Notes: generated by a model not told the origin, from the letters alone. A stretch of DNA of 64,000 nucleotides from Enterococcaceae bacterium OF42-14pH9A (GCA_027692465.1 JAQEYU010000001.1:1249338-1313337), one strand, 5' to 3'; shown: positions 53,018-62,120, counted from the first letter of the stretch. A program made the numbers and translations.

Positions 53018-54226
53018 TTATTTAGTTGAAACTTTCGGTGGAACCACAGTTTTCAAAACGAAAAGTGCAGTTCCGATACCCAAAATGCCCATCAAAGCTG
53101 GAGTGGCATGACTGAATAAATAGAGTTGACCACCGAGAAGCGGTCCAGCGACTCGCGCCAGCGCTTGGATGCTTTGTGCGCCGCCTAGTAGTTGCCCTTG
53201 TTGCGCTTGGTTTGCGGATTTGGACAAAAGACCGTTGTAAGCAGGACCGAAAACAGCATCGCCAAAACTGAACAAAATCATGCCGACAATATAAAGCAGT
53301 GGAGATCTACCAGAAATAGAGAGCAGCAGCAACAGATAGCCGCTGATCTCTGACAGCATTCCGAGTTTGGTAATCTGTTTGTCGTTAAGCACTCGGAGCA
53401 AAGATGGCATGACGAAGGTCTGAACGAGAATGTCCATGATTCCAATCATGGCAAACATCAGACCGATGACTGCCGGTTGCCAAGAAAAGCTATCCAAAGA
53501 AAGCTGTGCGAAAATCGCTTGTAGCGAACCATTGGGAAGCCAAAGGAGAAAACCCGCCAGTAATAATCTTTTGACATTCGGTAGCAAAAAAAGACCATGT
53601 AATTGGCTAAACGGATTCAAGTGGCTTAGGCGGATTGCAAAAGAGCGCTTAGCGGGGTCTAACGTCTCCGGCATAAAGAAGAAACCATAGACAGCGTTTA
53701 ATAGGCTGATGGCAGCACCGACAAAAAAAGGAACGCTATTGCCAAATCCTGCCAAAAATCCACCAATCACCGGCCCTAAAGCAGTACCGATTCCAACGAC
53801 GGCACTGATCCAACCAAAGTAGCGGGTTCGCTGCTGCGGAGGTGTGATATCAGCGAAATAGGCAAAAAGAGCAGCAATTTCGCCACCAGTCAAGCCATCA
53901 ATGATGCGGCCGATAAAAAGCAGCCAGAGGGAGCCGCCGATACCGAAAATCACATAGCCGACAGCTGCCCCTACTAAACTAAGCAGTAGTACCGGTTTGC
54001 GCCCGAAACGGTCGCTGAGGGCACCTAAAACTGGTGCGGCCACAAACAGCGCTGCCGCATATGCCGCGGCCAGTAAAGTGACCACAGTAGCTTGGTGAGA
54101 AGTTGAAGCATAAGGGGCTACCATAAAAGGCAAGAGTGGAGTAACAATGGTCAGGCCCAGTCCCGTTAGAAAAACGGAAATGAAGCCGAAGATTACAGCG
54201 TGAGGATTAAGTGTTGCTTTATTCAT
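53018..54226 (-). CDS. MFS transporter, drug-efflux (DHA1, 12-TM) type
   Basis: 402 residues, twelve hydrophobic segments. Motif A is GALSDRFGRKPVLL (between TM2 and TM3) and motif C, the exporter signature, is GTALGPVIGG (TM5). Resembles tetracycline/quinolone exporters such as TetA and NorA by layout, without a defined drug. It lies with a MarR gene on the minus strand between ddl and murF, two genes normally adjacent in enterococci. The promoter is flanked by a MarR-type inverted repeat. Confidence 0.85.
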   Translation of the reverse strand: MNKATLNPHAVIFGFISVFLTGLGLTIVTPLLPFMVAPYASTSHQATVVTLLAAAYAAALFVAAPVLGALSDRFGRKPVLLLSLVGAAVGYVIFGIGGSLWLLFIGRIIDGLTGGEIAALFAYFADITPPQQRTRYFGWISAVVGIGTALGPVIGGFLAGFGNSVPFFVGAAISLLNAVYGFFFMPETLDPAKRSFAIRLSHLNPFSQLHGLFLLPNVKRLLLAGFLLWLPNGSLQAIFAQLSLDSFSWQPAVIGLMFAMIGIMDILVQTFVMPSLLRVLNDKQITKLGMLSEISGYLLLLLSISGRSPLLYIVGMILFSFGDAVFGPAYNGLLSKSANQAQQGQLLGGAQSIQALARVAGPLLGGQLYLFSHATPALMGILGIGTALFVLKTVVPPKVSTK

Positions 54227-54324
54227 GAAAAGACTCCTTTATTTGCGAAGATTATTTGAAAACTGGAAGACAAGTGTTCAGCTGGTTAGCTCCGGAAGGA
54301 ATTATGTCTTTTTTTTGTTTCCTA

Positions 54325-54367
54325 GTTAACAAAGAAGAGTCTACGCTGGTTTTGTTTCTTTGTCAAC
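54325..54367 (-). promoter_or_regulatory. MFS promoter flanked by an inverted repeat (MarR operator candidate)
   Basis: On the minus strand TTGACA (54366-54361), 17 bases, TAGACT (54343-54338). GTTAACAAAGAA (54325-54336) and TTCTTTGTCAAC (54356-54367) are inverted copies with one mismatch, enclosing the promoter; repressor bound to both would cover -35 and +1. Confidence 0.65.
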
Positions 54368-54380
54368 AAAAAAGATGTAT

Positions 54381-54405
54381 AAAAAAACCTCCAAAAAAGG
54401 AGGCT
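54381..54405 (-). terminator. Terminator after the MarR gene
   Basis: On the minus strand GCCTCC pairs with GGAGGT across a T6 loop and is followed by seven T residues. It separates marR from the MFS gene, so each is transcribed alone. Confidence 0.7.
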
Positions 54406-54419
54406 TCCAAAGTGAGGTG

Positions 54420-54872
54420 TCATGAATCTTTCAACATGTGTTTCAAATGTTCCCGGTAGCGGCCAATAAAACGAAAAACCGTATCGAACTCTTCATCTGT
54501 CATAGTTGCAAAGGCCGCAGCGTCGCGTTGGGCGAATTCTTCATGAAGTTTTTGATGGCGGCGATTGAGGGTATCCCCAGCTGCGGTCAGGCGAAAGTAA
54601 ATTTCCTTCTTGTTTTCCGGTGACTGATAATTTTCAATCAACCCTTTTTCAATCATCTTTTTAGTGAGCTTGCTGATAGCGCCACGAGTCATATAGCTGG
54701 CAGCTGCTAGTTTGGTAACGTTAGGATTAGGAATCAGCGCAATTTTTTCAATCAGATCGATCTCATTGAGCTTATAGCCCTGCAGCTCTTTTTCCATAGC
54801 CGGACGATTGATCCAGACCAGCTCATTTGTCAAATCCGTCAATTGTGCCATCAGTTGTTGCTGACGTTCCAT
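54420..54872 (-). CDS. MarR-family regulator
   Basis: 150 residues with a winged helix at about 55-105 (NVTKLAAASYMTRGAISKLTKKMIEKGLI). The C-terminal helices of the dimer follow. Lies just upstream of an MFS exporter in the same orientation, the classical local repressor position, and the inverted repeat at 54325-54367 is a plausible operator. AAGGAGCG precedes the ATG. Confidence 0.85.
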   Translation of the reverse strand: MERQQQLMAQLTDLTNELVWINRPAMEKELQGYKLNEIDLIEKIALIPNPNVTKLAAASYMTRGAISKLTKKMIEKGLIENYQSPENKKEIYFRLTAAGDTLNRRHQKLHEEFAQRDAAAFATMTDEEFDTVFRFIGRYREHLKHMLKDS

Positions 54873-54944
54873 GGTAGCTCGCTCCTTAAAATCGCTATCG
54901 TTTTTCCAGAAAGTATCTTCAATGACACCAGTATAGCATTTTAT

Positions 54945-54972
54945 AGCATTTTTTGCCTTCCAATCAACAACA
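54945..54972 (-). promoter_or_regulatory. Promoter of the MarR gene
   Basis: On the minus strand TTGATT, 16 bases, TATAAA, with a tandem ATGCTATA duplication 11 bases apart over the -10 region. The coordinates are approximate to a few bases. Confidence 0.45.
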
Positions 54973-55055
54973 TGAGCACAAGGAGAAGTGGCGGACAGGC
55001 ATGATTGTGGTACAATCGAAAATGAAAAAGACAGCAGGTTTGAGAGGTTAAACTT

Positions 55056-56414
55056 ATGAAATTAACGATCAAAGAAGTGGCGGCGTTGTTTGGCGCCGAC
55101 CATATTACTGATGAAAGAATCATCCATCAAGTAGAATTCGACAGCCGCAAGATCATGGCGGGAGATCTGTTCGTACCGTTGGCGGGAGCCCGTGACGGTC
55201 ATGACTTTATTGAAGCCGCTGCTAAAAACGGCGCTGCGGCAGCTTTTTGGAGTCGTGATATCAATGAGCTGCCCCAAGGTATCATCGGGATTCCGGTGAA
55301 AGATCCGCTTTTGGCAATGCAACAGCTGGCGATTTATTACAAGAAAAAAATCGCCCCCAAAACAATTGCAATCACCGGCAGTAACGGCAAAACTACGACT
55401 AAAGACATGACCGCCGCCGTATTGTCCCAAAAATTCAGCACCTACAAGACGCAGGGCAATTACAACAACAATATCGGCATGCCCTACACGATTTTGCATA
55501 TGCCGGCGGATTGCGAGATGCTGGTTTTGGAGATGGGAATGGATCATGCCGGAGAGCTGACCGAATTGTCAGAGATTGGCCAACCGGATGCGGCGGCCAT
55601 CACGATCATCGGCGAAGCCCATATCGAAAACCTCGGCTCACGGGCCGGTATTGCCGCGGCTAAAATGGAGATTGTCACCGGACTGGCAGACAACGGGCTG
55701 CTTTTGGTACCGGCAGATGAACCTCTGTTGATTCCGCTGACAGCTCAGCTTTCGCAAAAGGTAGTGACATTCGGCATCGAACAAGGGGCAATTACGGCGA
55801 CGGTGACCGCCGAAAGCCGGGAACGAACGGTATTTGAAATTGCCGGCCAGACCTTTGAAATTCCGGTGATCGGAGCCTATAATGTCAAAAATGCGCTGAT
55901 TGCCTATGGTTTCGGAAAATACTTTGAGTTGAGCGACACCGAGATTGGTCACGGCCTGGCGACAGTCCAATTGACCAAAAATCGCACCCAGTGGCTGACT
56001 GCTGCTAACGGGGCCAAAGTGTTGAGCGATGTCTACAATGCCAATCCGACGGCGATGGCTCTGGTACTGGATACTTTCGGTAAGCTTGCCGTATCCGGCG
56101 GTCGCAAGCTGGCAGTGTTGGCAGATATGCTGGAGCTGGGACCGGATTCCCGTCAGATGCATGCAGCGATGGCTGAACATATCGGTGACAGTTACGATAC
56201 AGTATTTCTGTATGGGACAGAGATGACGGCTCTTTTGAATGCACTGACTGAAAAAGATGCCAAGTTGACAGTTTACCATTTTGATAAGCCCAATAAAGAA
56301 GCCTTGATCCGGATGGTGCAAGCTGAATTAGGTCCGGAAGACAGCATCCTCTTGAAAGGCAGCAATGGAATGGGTTTGGCTGAGGTGGTAGCAGCCTTGG
56401 TGGAACAAGAATAG
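55056..56414 (+). CDS. murF: UDP-MurNAc-tripeptide--D-Ala-D-Ala ligase MurF
   Basis: 452 residues. Substrate-binding domain 1-100 (FDSRKIMAGDLFVPL), ATPase domain with TGSNGKTTTKD (residues 109-119) and EMGMDHAGEL, and a C-terminal Rossmann-like domain (YNANPTAM from about 325). It adds D-Ala-D-Ala to the peptidoglycan precursor in the cytosol. The start is preceded by GAGAGG and an extended -10 (TGGTACAAT) about 40 bases upstream. Confidence 0.96.
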   Translation: MKLTIKEVAALFGADHITDERIIHQVEFDSRKIMAGDLFVPLAGARDGHDFIEAAAKNGAAAAFWSRDINELPQGIIGIPVKDPLLAMQQLAIYYKKKIAPKTIAITGSNGKTTTKDMTAAVLSQKFSTYKTQGNYNNNIGMPYTILHMPADCEMLVLEMGMDHAGELTELSEIGQPDAAAITIIGEAHIENLGSRAGIAAAKMEIVTGLADNGLLLVPADEPLLIPLTAQLSQKVVTFGIEQGAITATVTAESRERTVFEIAGQTFEIPVIGAYNVKNALIAYGFGKYFELSDTEIGHGLATVQLTKNRTQWLTAANGAKVLSDVYNANPTAMALVLDTFGKLAVSGGRKLAVLADMLELGPDSRQMHAAMAEHIGDSYDTVFLYGTEMTALLNALTEKDAKLTVYHFDKPNKEALIRMVQAELGPEDSILLKGSNGMGLAEVVAALVEQE

Positions 56415-56432
56415 GTCGTATCTGGAAACTTT

Positions 56433-56484
56433 AAGCAAAGGGTGGTACCGGCCGGGTCAGATCAAAGCGCCGTGCCGGTTTTTT
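56433..56484 (+). terminator. Terminator carrying a T-box-like antiterminator motif
   Basis: AAAGGGTGGTACCGGC (56437-56452) closely matches the T-box core AGGGTGGNACCGCG. ACCGGC then pairs with GCCGGT, followed by six T residues, as a T-box terminator would. Only about 20 bases separate it from the murF stop, so no stem I with a specifier loop fits in non-coding sequence. Confidence 0.6.
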
Positions 56485-56514
56485 AGTAGAGTAGAGCGGG
56501 CAGGAGGAGAGCTA

Positions 56515-57033
56515 ATGCGGATCGATATCTGCGGATCGGTGGGCAGCGGCAAAACGACGCTGGCCCGGCAACTAGCGGCAATCTATCAGATGCCTCTTTG
56601 TGAAAAGGATGAAGTCGTGTGGCAGCGGGGAGCGGCGGGGGATTGCAAACGCGAGCCGGCAGAGCGGGATCGTTTGTTTGCTGAATTTTTGGCTCAGACG
56701 GATTGGGTCGCAGAAGGAACCCCTCGTAAGATCCTGCGGGAAAGCTTCCGGGAGGCGGACCTGATCCTTTTTTTGGAAACGCCGCTGGTGCTCCGACTGA
56801 AACGGATCCTCCTTCGCTGGTATCGTCAGCGGCAGGGAAAAGCGGCTTTTGGCGCAGTGCCCGACTGGAAGATGCTGCGGGCGTATCTAAAATGGACTTG
56901 CAATTATCCGAATGATCGGCGTCAGCTGCTGCAATGGCTGACTGACGAGGGCTTGCAGGATAAGATCGTAACGATAAGAAACCCTGCTGCTGCTCGGAAT
57001 TTGATTGAACAAAGAAGAGACCTGCTTCGTTGA
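56515..57033 (+). CDS. P-loop kinase-like protein, topology-modulation (FlaR) type
   Basis: 172 residues. Walker A is GSVGSGKTTLA (residues 7-17); a WVAEGTPRK segment and DLILFLETP (Walker B-like) follow, and a basic C-terminal half with KMLRAYLKWTCNYPNDRRQL. This is the pattern of small AAA/adenylate-kinase-like proteins annotated as DNA topology modulation proteins; true substrate unknown. AGGAGGAGAG precedes the ATG. It lies between the T-box-like terminator and the class I LysRS gene. Confidence 0.75.
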   Translation: MRIDICGSVGSGKTTLARQLAAIYQMPLCEKDEVVWQRGAAGDCKREPAERDRLFAEFLAQTDWVAEGTPRKILRESFREADLILFLETPLVLRLKRILLRWYRQRQGKAAFGAVPDWKMLRAYLKWTCNYPNDRRQLLQWLTDEGLQDKIVTIRNPAAARNLIEQRRDLLR

Positions 57034-57078
57034 GGCTGCTTATGTGAGCAGCAGCCTTGTCAAAGCGGGTCTCTTTTT
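57019..57078 (+). terminator. Branched hairpin terminator after the P-loop kinase gene
   Basis: GAGACCTGCTT at the end of the gene can pair with AAAGCGGGTCTC, enclosing an inner hairpin GGCTGCT/AGCAGCC, and six T residues follow. The stem starts inside the coding sequence. Confidence 0.7.
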
Positions 57079-57182
57079 TGTGCGGAAAAACACGGTTTCG
57101 AGAGCAGGTCTCACCGTATCATTTCCCACCTGGTCGAAATTCCTTTAGTATAGAAGAAAACAGGAAACGGAGGCGTGGCGCT

Positions 57183-58739
57183 ATGCATTGGGCGTATGAA
57201 GCAGCAGCAAAATTGATAGAAAAGTATCCGGACGAGATCATTACGTGTGCATCCGGGGTCAGTCCGTCAGGTTATGTTCACGTGGGAAACTTCCGAGAAA
57301 TCGCAACGACTTACTTTGTCACAAAGGCTCTGGCAGATCTCGGGGGACGACCGCGGTTCATCTTGTCTTGGGACGATTATGATCGTCTGCGAAAGATTCC
57401 GGCAAACGTAACGGGGGTCTCGGAGACTGAGATTGGCCGCCCGTACACTGAGGTCCCGGGACCCGCAGGAGCTGCAGCCGGCATATCTTACGGGGCTTAC
57501 TTTGAGGAGCTGTTCATGAAGGATTTGGCTGGCCTGGGGATCGAGCCGGAAGCGATCTATGAGACCTCGCGATACGAAAGCGGCGCCTATGATCAGCAGC
57601 TGAAGAAAGCATTGGATCGCCGCCACGAGATTTATGATATTCTGTCTCGCTTTCGGACGGAGGCAAAAGACGAGCAGGAGCGGGAAAATTATTATCCCAT
57701 CTCTTTGTATTGCGATACTTGTGGACATGACAGCACCACAATCACCTCCTATGATGAAAACGCCGGCCTTCTGAGTTATACTTGTCGATTCGGCCATCAG
57801 GGGCAGCAGCAGATCGGCTCCGGTCAAAAAGTCAAACTCCATTGGAAAGTGGATTGGCCAATGCGGTGGCAGTTTGAAAAGGTCGCTTTTGAACCTGGTG
57901 GCAAGGACCATTCCTCTAAAAACGGCAGCTTTGATGTGGCATCAGCTGTTGTTCGGGAAATTTTCGCCGGGCAGCCGCCTTTGTATGAGCCCTATGATTT
58001 TGTGAATATTAAAGGTCAGACGAAAAAGATGTCCTCTTCCTCCGGTAATATCATCACCTTGGAGGAGCTGCTGCGGATCTATACGCCTGAGCTGGTCTTT
58101 TATCTGTATGCCAAGTATCTGCCGAAAGCGCAATTTGATCTGGGGCTGGATGAGGATGTTTTGCGCAATTATGCCGAATTTGAGCGGAAAGCGGCCGGGG
58201 TGAAGGCGGGTACCGAGGAGAATGAAACCATCCGCCAGATGATAAAATTGACGGGAGCAGATCTGCAGGAAGATTACCCGGCATTCGGTCATGCGGTCAG
58301 TATCCTTTCTTTGACCGGCAACGATCAGGAGCTGACAGCAAAACTGTTGCAAAAAGAGCAAGCTTATTCCAATGAAGCGCTGCAGCATATTCTGCCTCGC
58401 GCGGCTTACTGGATTGAAAACGATGCGCAAAGCCGTATGCTGAAAGTCAGGGAAACACCGGCGGTCACCGTTTTCGCACAGCTGGACCCGGCAGTCAAGG
58501 AGCAGGTGGGGCAATTGCGGCAGCTGCTTTTAGAGCAGCCGCAGTTAAAGGATCAAGCGCTGATGCAGGCGGTCTACGATCTGATCCCGACTGTCGATAA
58601 AGCGGAAAAACGCCGAGCACAGCGGGAACTTTTCAAAGGAATCTATCAGCTGACGATTGGACAAGACAGCGGTCCACGGATCCCGCTCTTGGTTGAAGTT
58701 GTCGGACGTAAACAGATGGCTGCTTTATTGGATTTCTGA
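57183..58739 (+). CDS. lysK: Class I lysyl-tRNA synthetase
   Basis: 518 residues. Class I catalytic motifs HVGN (33-36, HIGH equivalent) and KMSSS (282-286), and a Cys cluster YCDTCGHDS (Cys177, Cys180) in the insert between them, mark the archaeal-type LysRS, unrelated to the class II LysS normal in Firmicutes. Start ATG 57183 follows GGAGG; 42 further residues upstream in frame include the preceding terminator, so they are not translated. Some Bacillus species carry class I beside class II, sometimes under T-box control. Whether a class II LysS also exists here cannot be seen. Confidence 0.93.
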   Translation: MHWAYEAAAKLIEKYPDEIITCASGVSPSGYVHVGNFREIATTYFVTKALADLGGRPRFILSWDDYDRLRKIPANVTGVSETEIGRPYTEVPGPAGAAAGISYGAYFEELFMKDLAGLGIEPEAIYETSRYESGAYDQQLKKALDRRHEIYDILSRFRTEAKDEQERENYYPISLYCDTCGHDSTTITSYDENAGLLSYTCRFGHQGQQQIGSGQKVKLHWKVDWPMRWQFEKVAFEPGGKDHSSKNGSFDVASAVVREIFAGQPPLYEPYDFVNIKGQTKKMSSSSGNIITLEELLRIYTPELVFYLYAKYLPKAQFDLGLDEDVLRNYAEFERKAAGVKAGTEENETIRQMIKLTGADLQEDYPAFGHAVSILSLTGNDQELTAKLLQKEQAYSNEALQHILPRAAYWIENDAQSRMLKVRETPAVTVFAQLDPAVKEQVGQLRQLLLEQPQLKDQALMQAVYDLIPTVDKAEKRRAQRELFKGIYQLTIGQDSGPRIPLLVEVVGRKQMAALLDF

Positions 58740-58768
58740 TTGGTGGGCAGAGGGGCTTTTGGTCCAGT

Positions 58769-58912
58769 GGGTGTCTGCAAATTTTGGTGCTTTTCACTGC
58801 GATTGGTGTCATAAGCGGAGCGCTTTGGCATTACACAAATAAAATGCGCTCTTCCGTGATTTCGGCGGATCCGCAAAAATCTGAATTTCGTCGGCATTTT
58901 CAGACGGAATCC
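58769..58912 (+). repeat. Interspersed repeat copy B (144 bp)
   Basis: Begins GGGTGTCTGCAAATTTTGGTG and ends TTTTCAGACGGAATCC, in the same orientation as copy A. The stretch 58858-58883 differs from copy A's 4171-4196 at two of 26 positions. Confidence 0.78.
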
Positions 58913-58961
58913 AGGCAGAGAGCGTCAAGTTGCCGCCAGATTTCAGAATAAAATTGAAAAC

Positions 58962-58990
58962 TTGCTGAAAGTTTCATTCTGTGGTACAAT
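58962..58990 (+). promoter_or_regulatory. Promoter of cshA, with extended -10
   Basis: TTGCTG (58962-58967), 17 bases, TACAAT (58985-58990) preceded by TGTGG. The transcript has a leader of nearly 400 bases. Confidence 0.7.
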
Positions 58991-58996
58991 ACTCAA

Positions 58997-59393
58997 ATGC
59001 CGAAAAGAAGAACCAGTTGGAAGAAATCTCATCCACGAAATTGACTTGTAGTCTGGCCGTAGGAAGAACAGTCCTGCAGTGCCTTTTACGTAGAGACTGG
59101 GAGACAAGTGCAAGACTGACTTGAAGCCCAGTCTTTTTGCGGATAAAAAGCGGCCCGGTGGCGTTGACGCCACCGTGTCGAATCTTTTCTGAATGCCTTC
59201 GTGAAGCGGTTTTCGGCGACAAAGCAGCGAGAAGAAATGACAGGGACCACTTCTTTTTGACTGTGGGAGAAAACGTGCATCTGAGGTCAGCCTGTTGTCA
59301 CCGGCACGATCTCAAAGCCAAACCAACGCTTCAATCAACAAGAACGTCGTGCCGGGAAACTCGGCGAAGAAACGACGAATAGGAGGATACTTT
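58997..59393 (+). promoter_or_regulatory. Long 5' leader of cshA
   Basis: No coding frame with a ribosome site is visible. AGACTGGG (59094-59101) pairs with CCCAGTCT (59128-59135) followed by TTTTT, a terminator-like hairpin inside the leader, and CGGTGGCGTTGACGCCACCG forms a perfect stem at 59156-59175. Long leaders are usual for cold-induced RNA helicases. Confidence 0.6.
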
Positions 59394-60941
59394 TTGAAAT
59401 TCAACGAACTAAACTTATCACCGGAACTGTTAAAAGCAGTCGAACGCTCAGGTTTTGAAGAAGCAACCCCGATCCAAGCAGAAACGATCCCGTTGGCGCT
59501 GGAAGGCCGCGATGTGATCGGTCAAGCGCAAACCGGTACCGGTAAAACGGCTGCTTTCGGACTGCCGATGTTGGAAAAAATCGACACCAGCCGTCATGAA
59601 CTGCAAGGCCTGGTCATTGCGCCAACACGTGAATTGGCAATCCAAACACAAGAAGAATTGTACCGCTTGGGCCGTGACAAACGCATCAAAGTTCAAGCTG
59701 TCTATGGTGGGGCTGATATTGGCCGCCAAATCCGCGGCTTGAAAGACCGTCCACATATCGTAGTCGGAACTCCCGGCCGGATGTTGGACCATATCAACCG
59801 CCACACCTTGAAGCTCGGTACCGTTGAGACATTGGTCTTGGACGAAGCCGACGAAATGCTGAACATGGGCTTTTTGGAAGACATCGAAACGATCATTGCC
59901 CAAGTCCCTGATACACGTCAAACACTATTGTTCTCAGCAACGATGCCGCCGGCGATCAAAAACATCGGCGTCAAATTCATGAAAAATCCGGAACACGTAC
60001 AGATTAAAGCCAAAGAAATGACGGCAGATCTGATCGACCAATACTACGTCCGTGCCAAAGATTTTGAAAAATTCGATATCATGACTCGTTTGTTGGACGT
60101 TCAAACACCGGATCTGGCTATCGTCTTCGGTCGTACCAAACGCCGTGTCGACGAATTGTCTCGCGGCTTGGAATTGCGGGGCTATAAAGCAGAAGGCATC
60201 CATGGCGATTTGTCCCAGCAAAAACGGATGAGCGTCTTGAAAGCTTTTAAAGAAGGTCGTTTGGATATCCTGGTCGCTACGGACGTTGCAGCCCGCGGAT
60301 TGGATATTTCCGGCGTGACTCACGTTTACAACTACGATATCCCGCAGGATCCTGAAAGCTATGTCCACCGTATCGGTCGTACCGGTCGTGCCGGCAAAGG
60401 CGGGATGTCGGTAACCTTCGTAACGCCAAATGAAATGAGTTACCTGCACGTCATCGAAAACCTCACTAAAAAACGCATGACACCATTGCGTCCGCCAACC
60501 GAAATCGAAGCCTTCAAAGGTGCTTTGGGTGCGGCAGTTGAGCAGATCGAAGCCGGCCTGCAGGAAAACGGTTTGGAAAAATATGCCCAAACTGCAGAAC
60601 AACTTCTGGAAGGGTACGAACCGGAAACTTTGGTCGCTTTGCTGTTGAAAACAATGGCGAAAGATCCGGCCGATCAAGTACCAGTCAAGATCACACCGGA
60701 ACGCCCATTGCCATCTGGTAAAAAAGGCGGCGGCTACAACAAGAACAATCGTCGCGGCAACGGTGGCGGCAATAACCGCAATCGTAAAGACGGCGGCAGC
60801 TACCGCGGCGGCAAGAGCAAAGGCAGCTACAACAAAGATAAAAACTACAGCGGCGACCGTCGAAAAAACGACCGTCGTGACAATGACCGCAACGCAGGCG
60901 GCAAAAAACGCGGATTTGTGATTCGCACCAGCAACGATTAA
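59394..60941 (+). CDS. cshA: DEAD-box ATP-dependent RNA helicase CshA
   Basis: 515 residues from a TTG start at 59394 (AGGAGG upstream). Q motif at the start ([14 protein letters not shown]...PIQAETIP), [23 protein letters not shown] and [10 protein letters not shown] motifs follow, then a basic Gly/Asn/Arg-rich tail (about 440-515). CshA unwinds mRNA and works in the degradosome, which also includes PNPase, encoded at 11.9 kb. An upstream in-frame ATG at 59295 would add 33 residues without a site. Confidence 0.93.
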   Translation: MKFNELNLSPELLKAVERSGFEEATPIQAETIPLALEGRDVIGQAQTGTGKTAAFGLPMLEKIDTSRHELQGLVIAPTRELAIQTQEELYRLGRDKRIKVQAVYGGADIGRQIRGLKDRPHIVVGTPGRMLDHINRHTLKLGTVETLVLDEADEMLNMGFLEDIETIIAQVPDTRQTLLFSATMPPAIKNIGVKFMKNPEHVQIKAKEMTADLIDQYYVRAKDFEKFDIMTRLLDVQTPDLAIVFGRTKRRVDELSRGLELRGYKAEGIHGDLSQQKRMSVLKAFKEGRLDILVATDVAARGLDISGVTHVYNYDIPQDPESYVHRIGRTGRAGKGGMSVTFVTPNEMSYLHVIENLTKKRMTPLRPPTEIEAFKGALGAAVEQIEAGLQENGLEKYAQTAEQLLEGYEPETLVALLLKTMAKDPADQVPVKITPERPLPSGKKGGGYNKNNRRGNGGGNNRNRKDGGSYRGGKSKGSYNKDKNYSGDRRKNDRRDNDRNAGGKKRGFVIRTSND

Positions 60942-60951
60942 TAACCGATCG

Positions 60952-60988
60952 ACGGGCAGCAGGCTTCGGCTTGCTGCCCGTTTATTTA
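60952..60988 (+). terminator. Terminator after cshA
   Basis: ACGGGCAGCA pairs with TGCTGCCCGT around GGCTTCGGCT, followed by a T-rich stretch. Confidence 0.85.
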
Positions 60989-61082
60989 TATTCGGAACTA
61001 TCCGTCTGTTGGCAGGAAAGTAAATGATGGAAACGAAAGAAACAAGCAGGCGACCCTGTTTATCGCTGGAAAGTCTTTCTTA

Positions 61083-61246
61083 GGGGATATCTGAAAATCT
61101 GGCCAAACGGGGGTTTATGGGAAATGTTGTGTTGAAATCAAGAAGTAAAGCACTGCTTATGCAGAAGCTAAAGCTGTGCATTTACGATACAGATCACAAT
61201 GAAAAGGACCAAAGGAATTAACCGGAAGTGTTTTCAGACACACCGT
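61083..61246 (-). repeat. Interspersed repeat copy D (164 bp, reverse orientation)
   Basis: On the minus strand it begins GGTGTGTCTGAAAACACTTC and ends ATTTTCAGATATCCCC. Blocks TTTGGTCCTTTTCA, CGTAAATGC and CTTCTTGATTTC align with copy A. A 25-base piece of another left end (CGCTCTGAAAACTCCAGCGG) lies in the same 700-base gap at 61519-61544 on the minus strand. The rest of the gap holds no gene; AGGCTT/AAGCC with a T tract near 61430-61460 may be a small terminator. Confidence 0.72.
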
Positions 61247-61639
61247 ATACAGTGACAAAACTGTTAGGCGCAACCCTTGTGGTATAAATTCAAAAAATGA
61301 CACCTTTTGAAAAACGGGCGTTTCAAAGCAGCTTTGCCGATTCGGCAGGAATCACTTTGCCTTCATATGTCAGCTGCTGATACATGTTCTTGAAAAAACA
61401 TTGAAAAAGGAATAAGGATTTATTTAAGAACAACAGGCTTTTTCAGCAAGCCGATGTTTTTTTATGGTTTTTACAGCAATTTTTGGTAGAATAAGACTAA
61501 CTCGGAAGCCGTATTAATCTGCCGCTGGAGTTTTCAGAGCGTCTTGAATAGAAGCGGCAACGGATAGAAAAATTACATATTTTTTTCGGGATGTATCGGC
61601 TGCCGAGTCGATCAATTTTGATGTGAGGGAGAAGCGATT

Positions 61640-61990
61640 ATGATCAAGGGAATCGGGATCGATGCGGTGGATTTGGAGCGGATGCGAGGGATCATCACCA
61701 AAAAACCACAATTTGCGCAGCGAGTCCTGACTCCAAAAGAAGCCGTGCTGTTCGCAGCGTTGCCGTTGAAACGGCAGGTGGAGTTTCTGGCAGGGCGCTA
61801 TGCTTGTAAGGAAGCTTTTTCCAAGGCCTGGGGGACCGGTATCGGTCAAGTTACGTTTCAGGAGTTGGAGATTTTGACGGATCCGCTGGGGGCACCTTAC
61901 TTTAGTCTCTCTCCGCATACTGGCCGGACCTTCGTTAGTATTACCCACACCGATACTGTCGCCTTTGCGCAGGTGATTTTGGAAGAATAA
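61640..61990 (+). CDS. acpS: Holo-[acyl-carrier-protein] synthase AcpS
   Basis: 116 residues, usual length. GIGIDAVDLERM (Mg-binding Asp) at the N-terminus and FLAGRYACKEAFSKAWGTGIG with the catalytic Glu/Lys are diagnostic. It transfers phosphopantetheine from CoA to ACP. GAGGGAG precedes the ATG. The acpS-alr-mazF gene order is the usual Firmicutes one. Confidence 0.95.
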   Translation: MIKGIGIDAVDLERMRGIITKKPQFAQRVLTPKEAVLFAALPLKRQVEFLAGRYACKEAFSKAWGTGIGQVTFQELEILTDPLGAPYFSLSPHTGRTFVSITHTDTVAFAQVILEE

Positions 61991-62120
61991 CTGCTTCAAA
62001 AATTGAGCGTGAGAGCTCGTCATGGTATAGTAGAGTGTTGAGCAGCTTCATGCAGCGATTTGCAGATGACAAAGCGAACCGGTGACAGTTCTCAGCAATT
62101 TAGTGAAAGAAGGAACGACT

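Noticed and set aside
59934-60677. 247-residue open frame antisense to cshA
   Set aside because: Shadow of cshA with no start signals or recognisable family.
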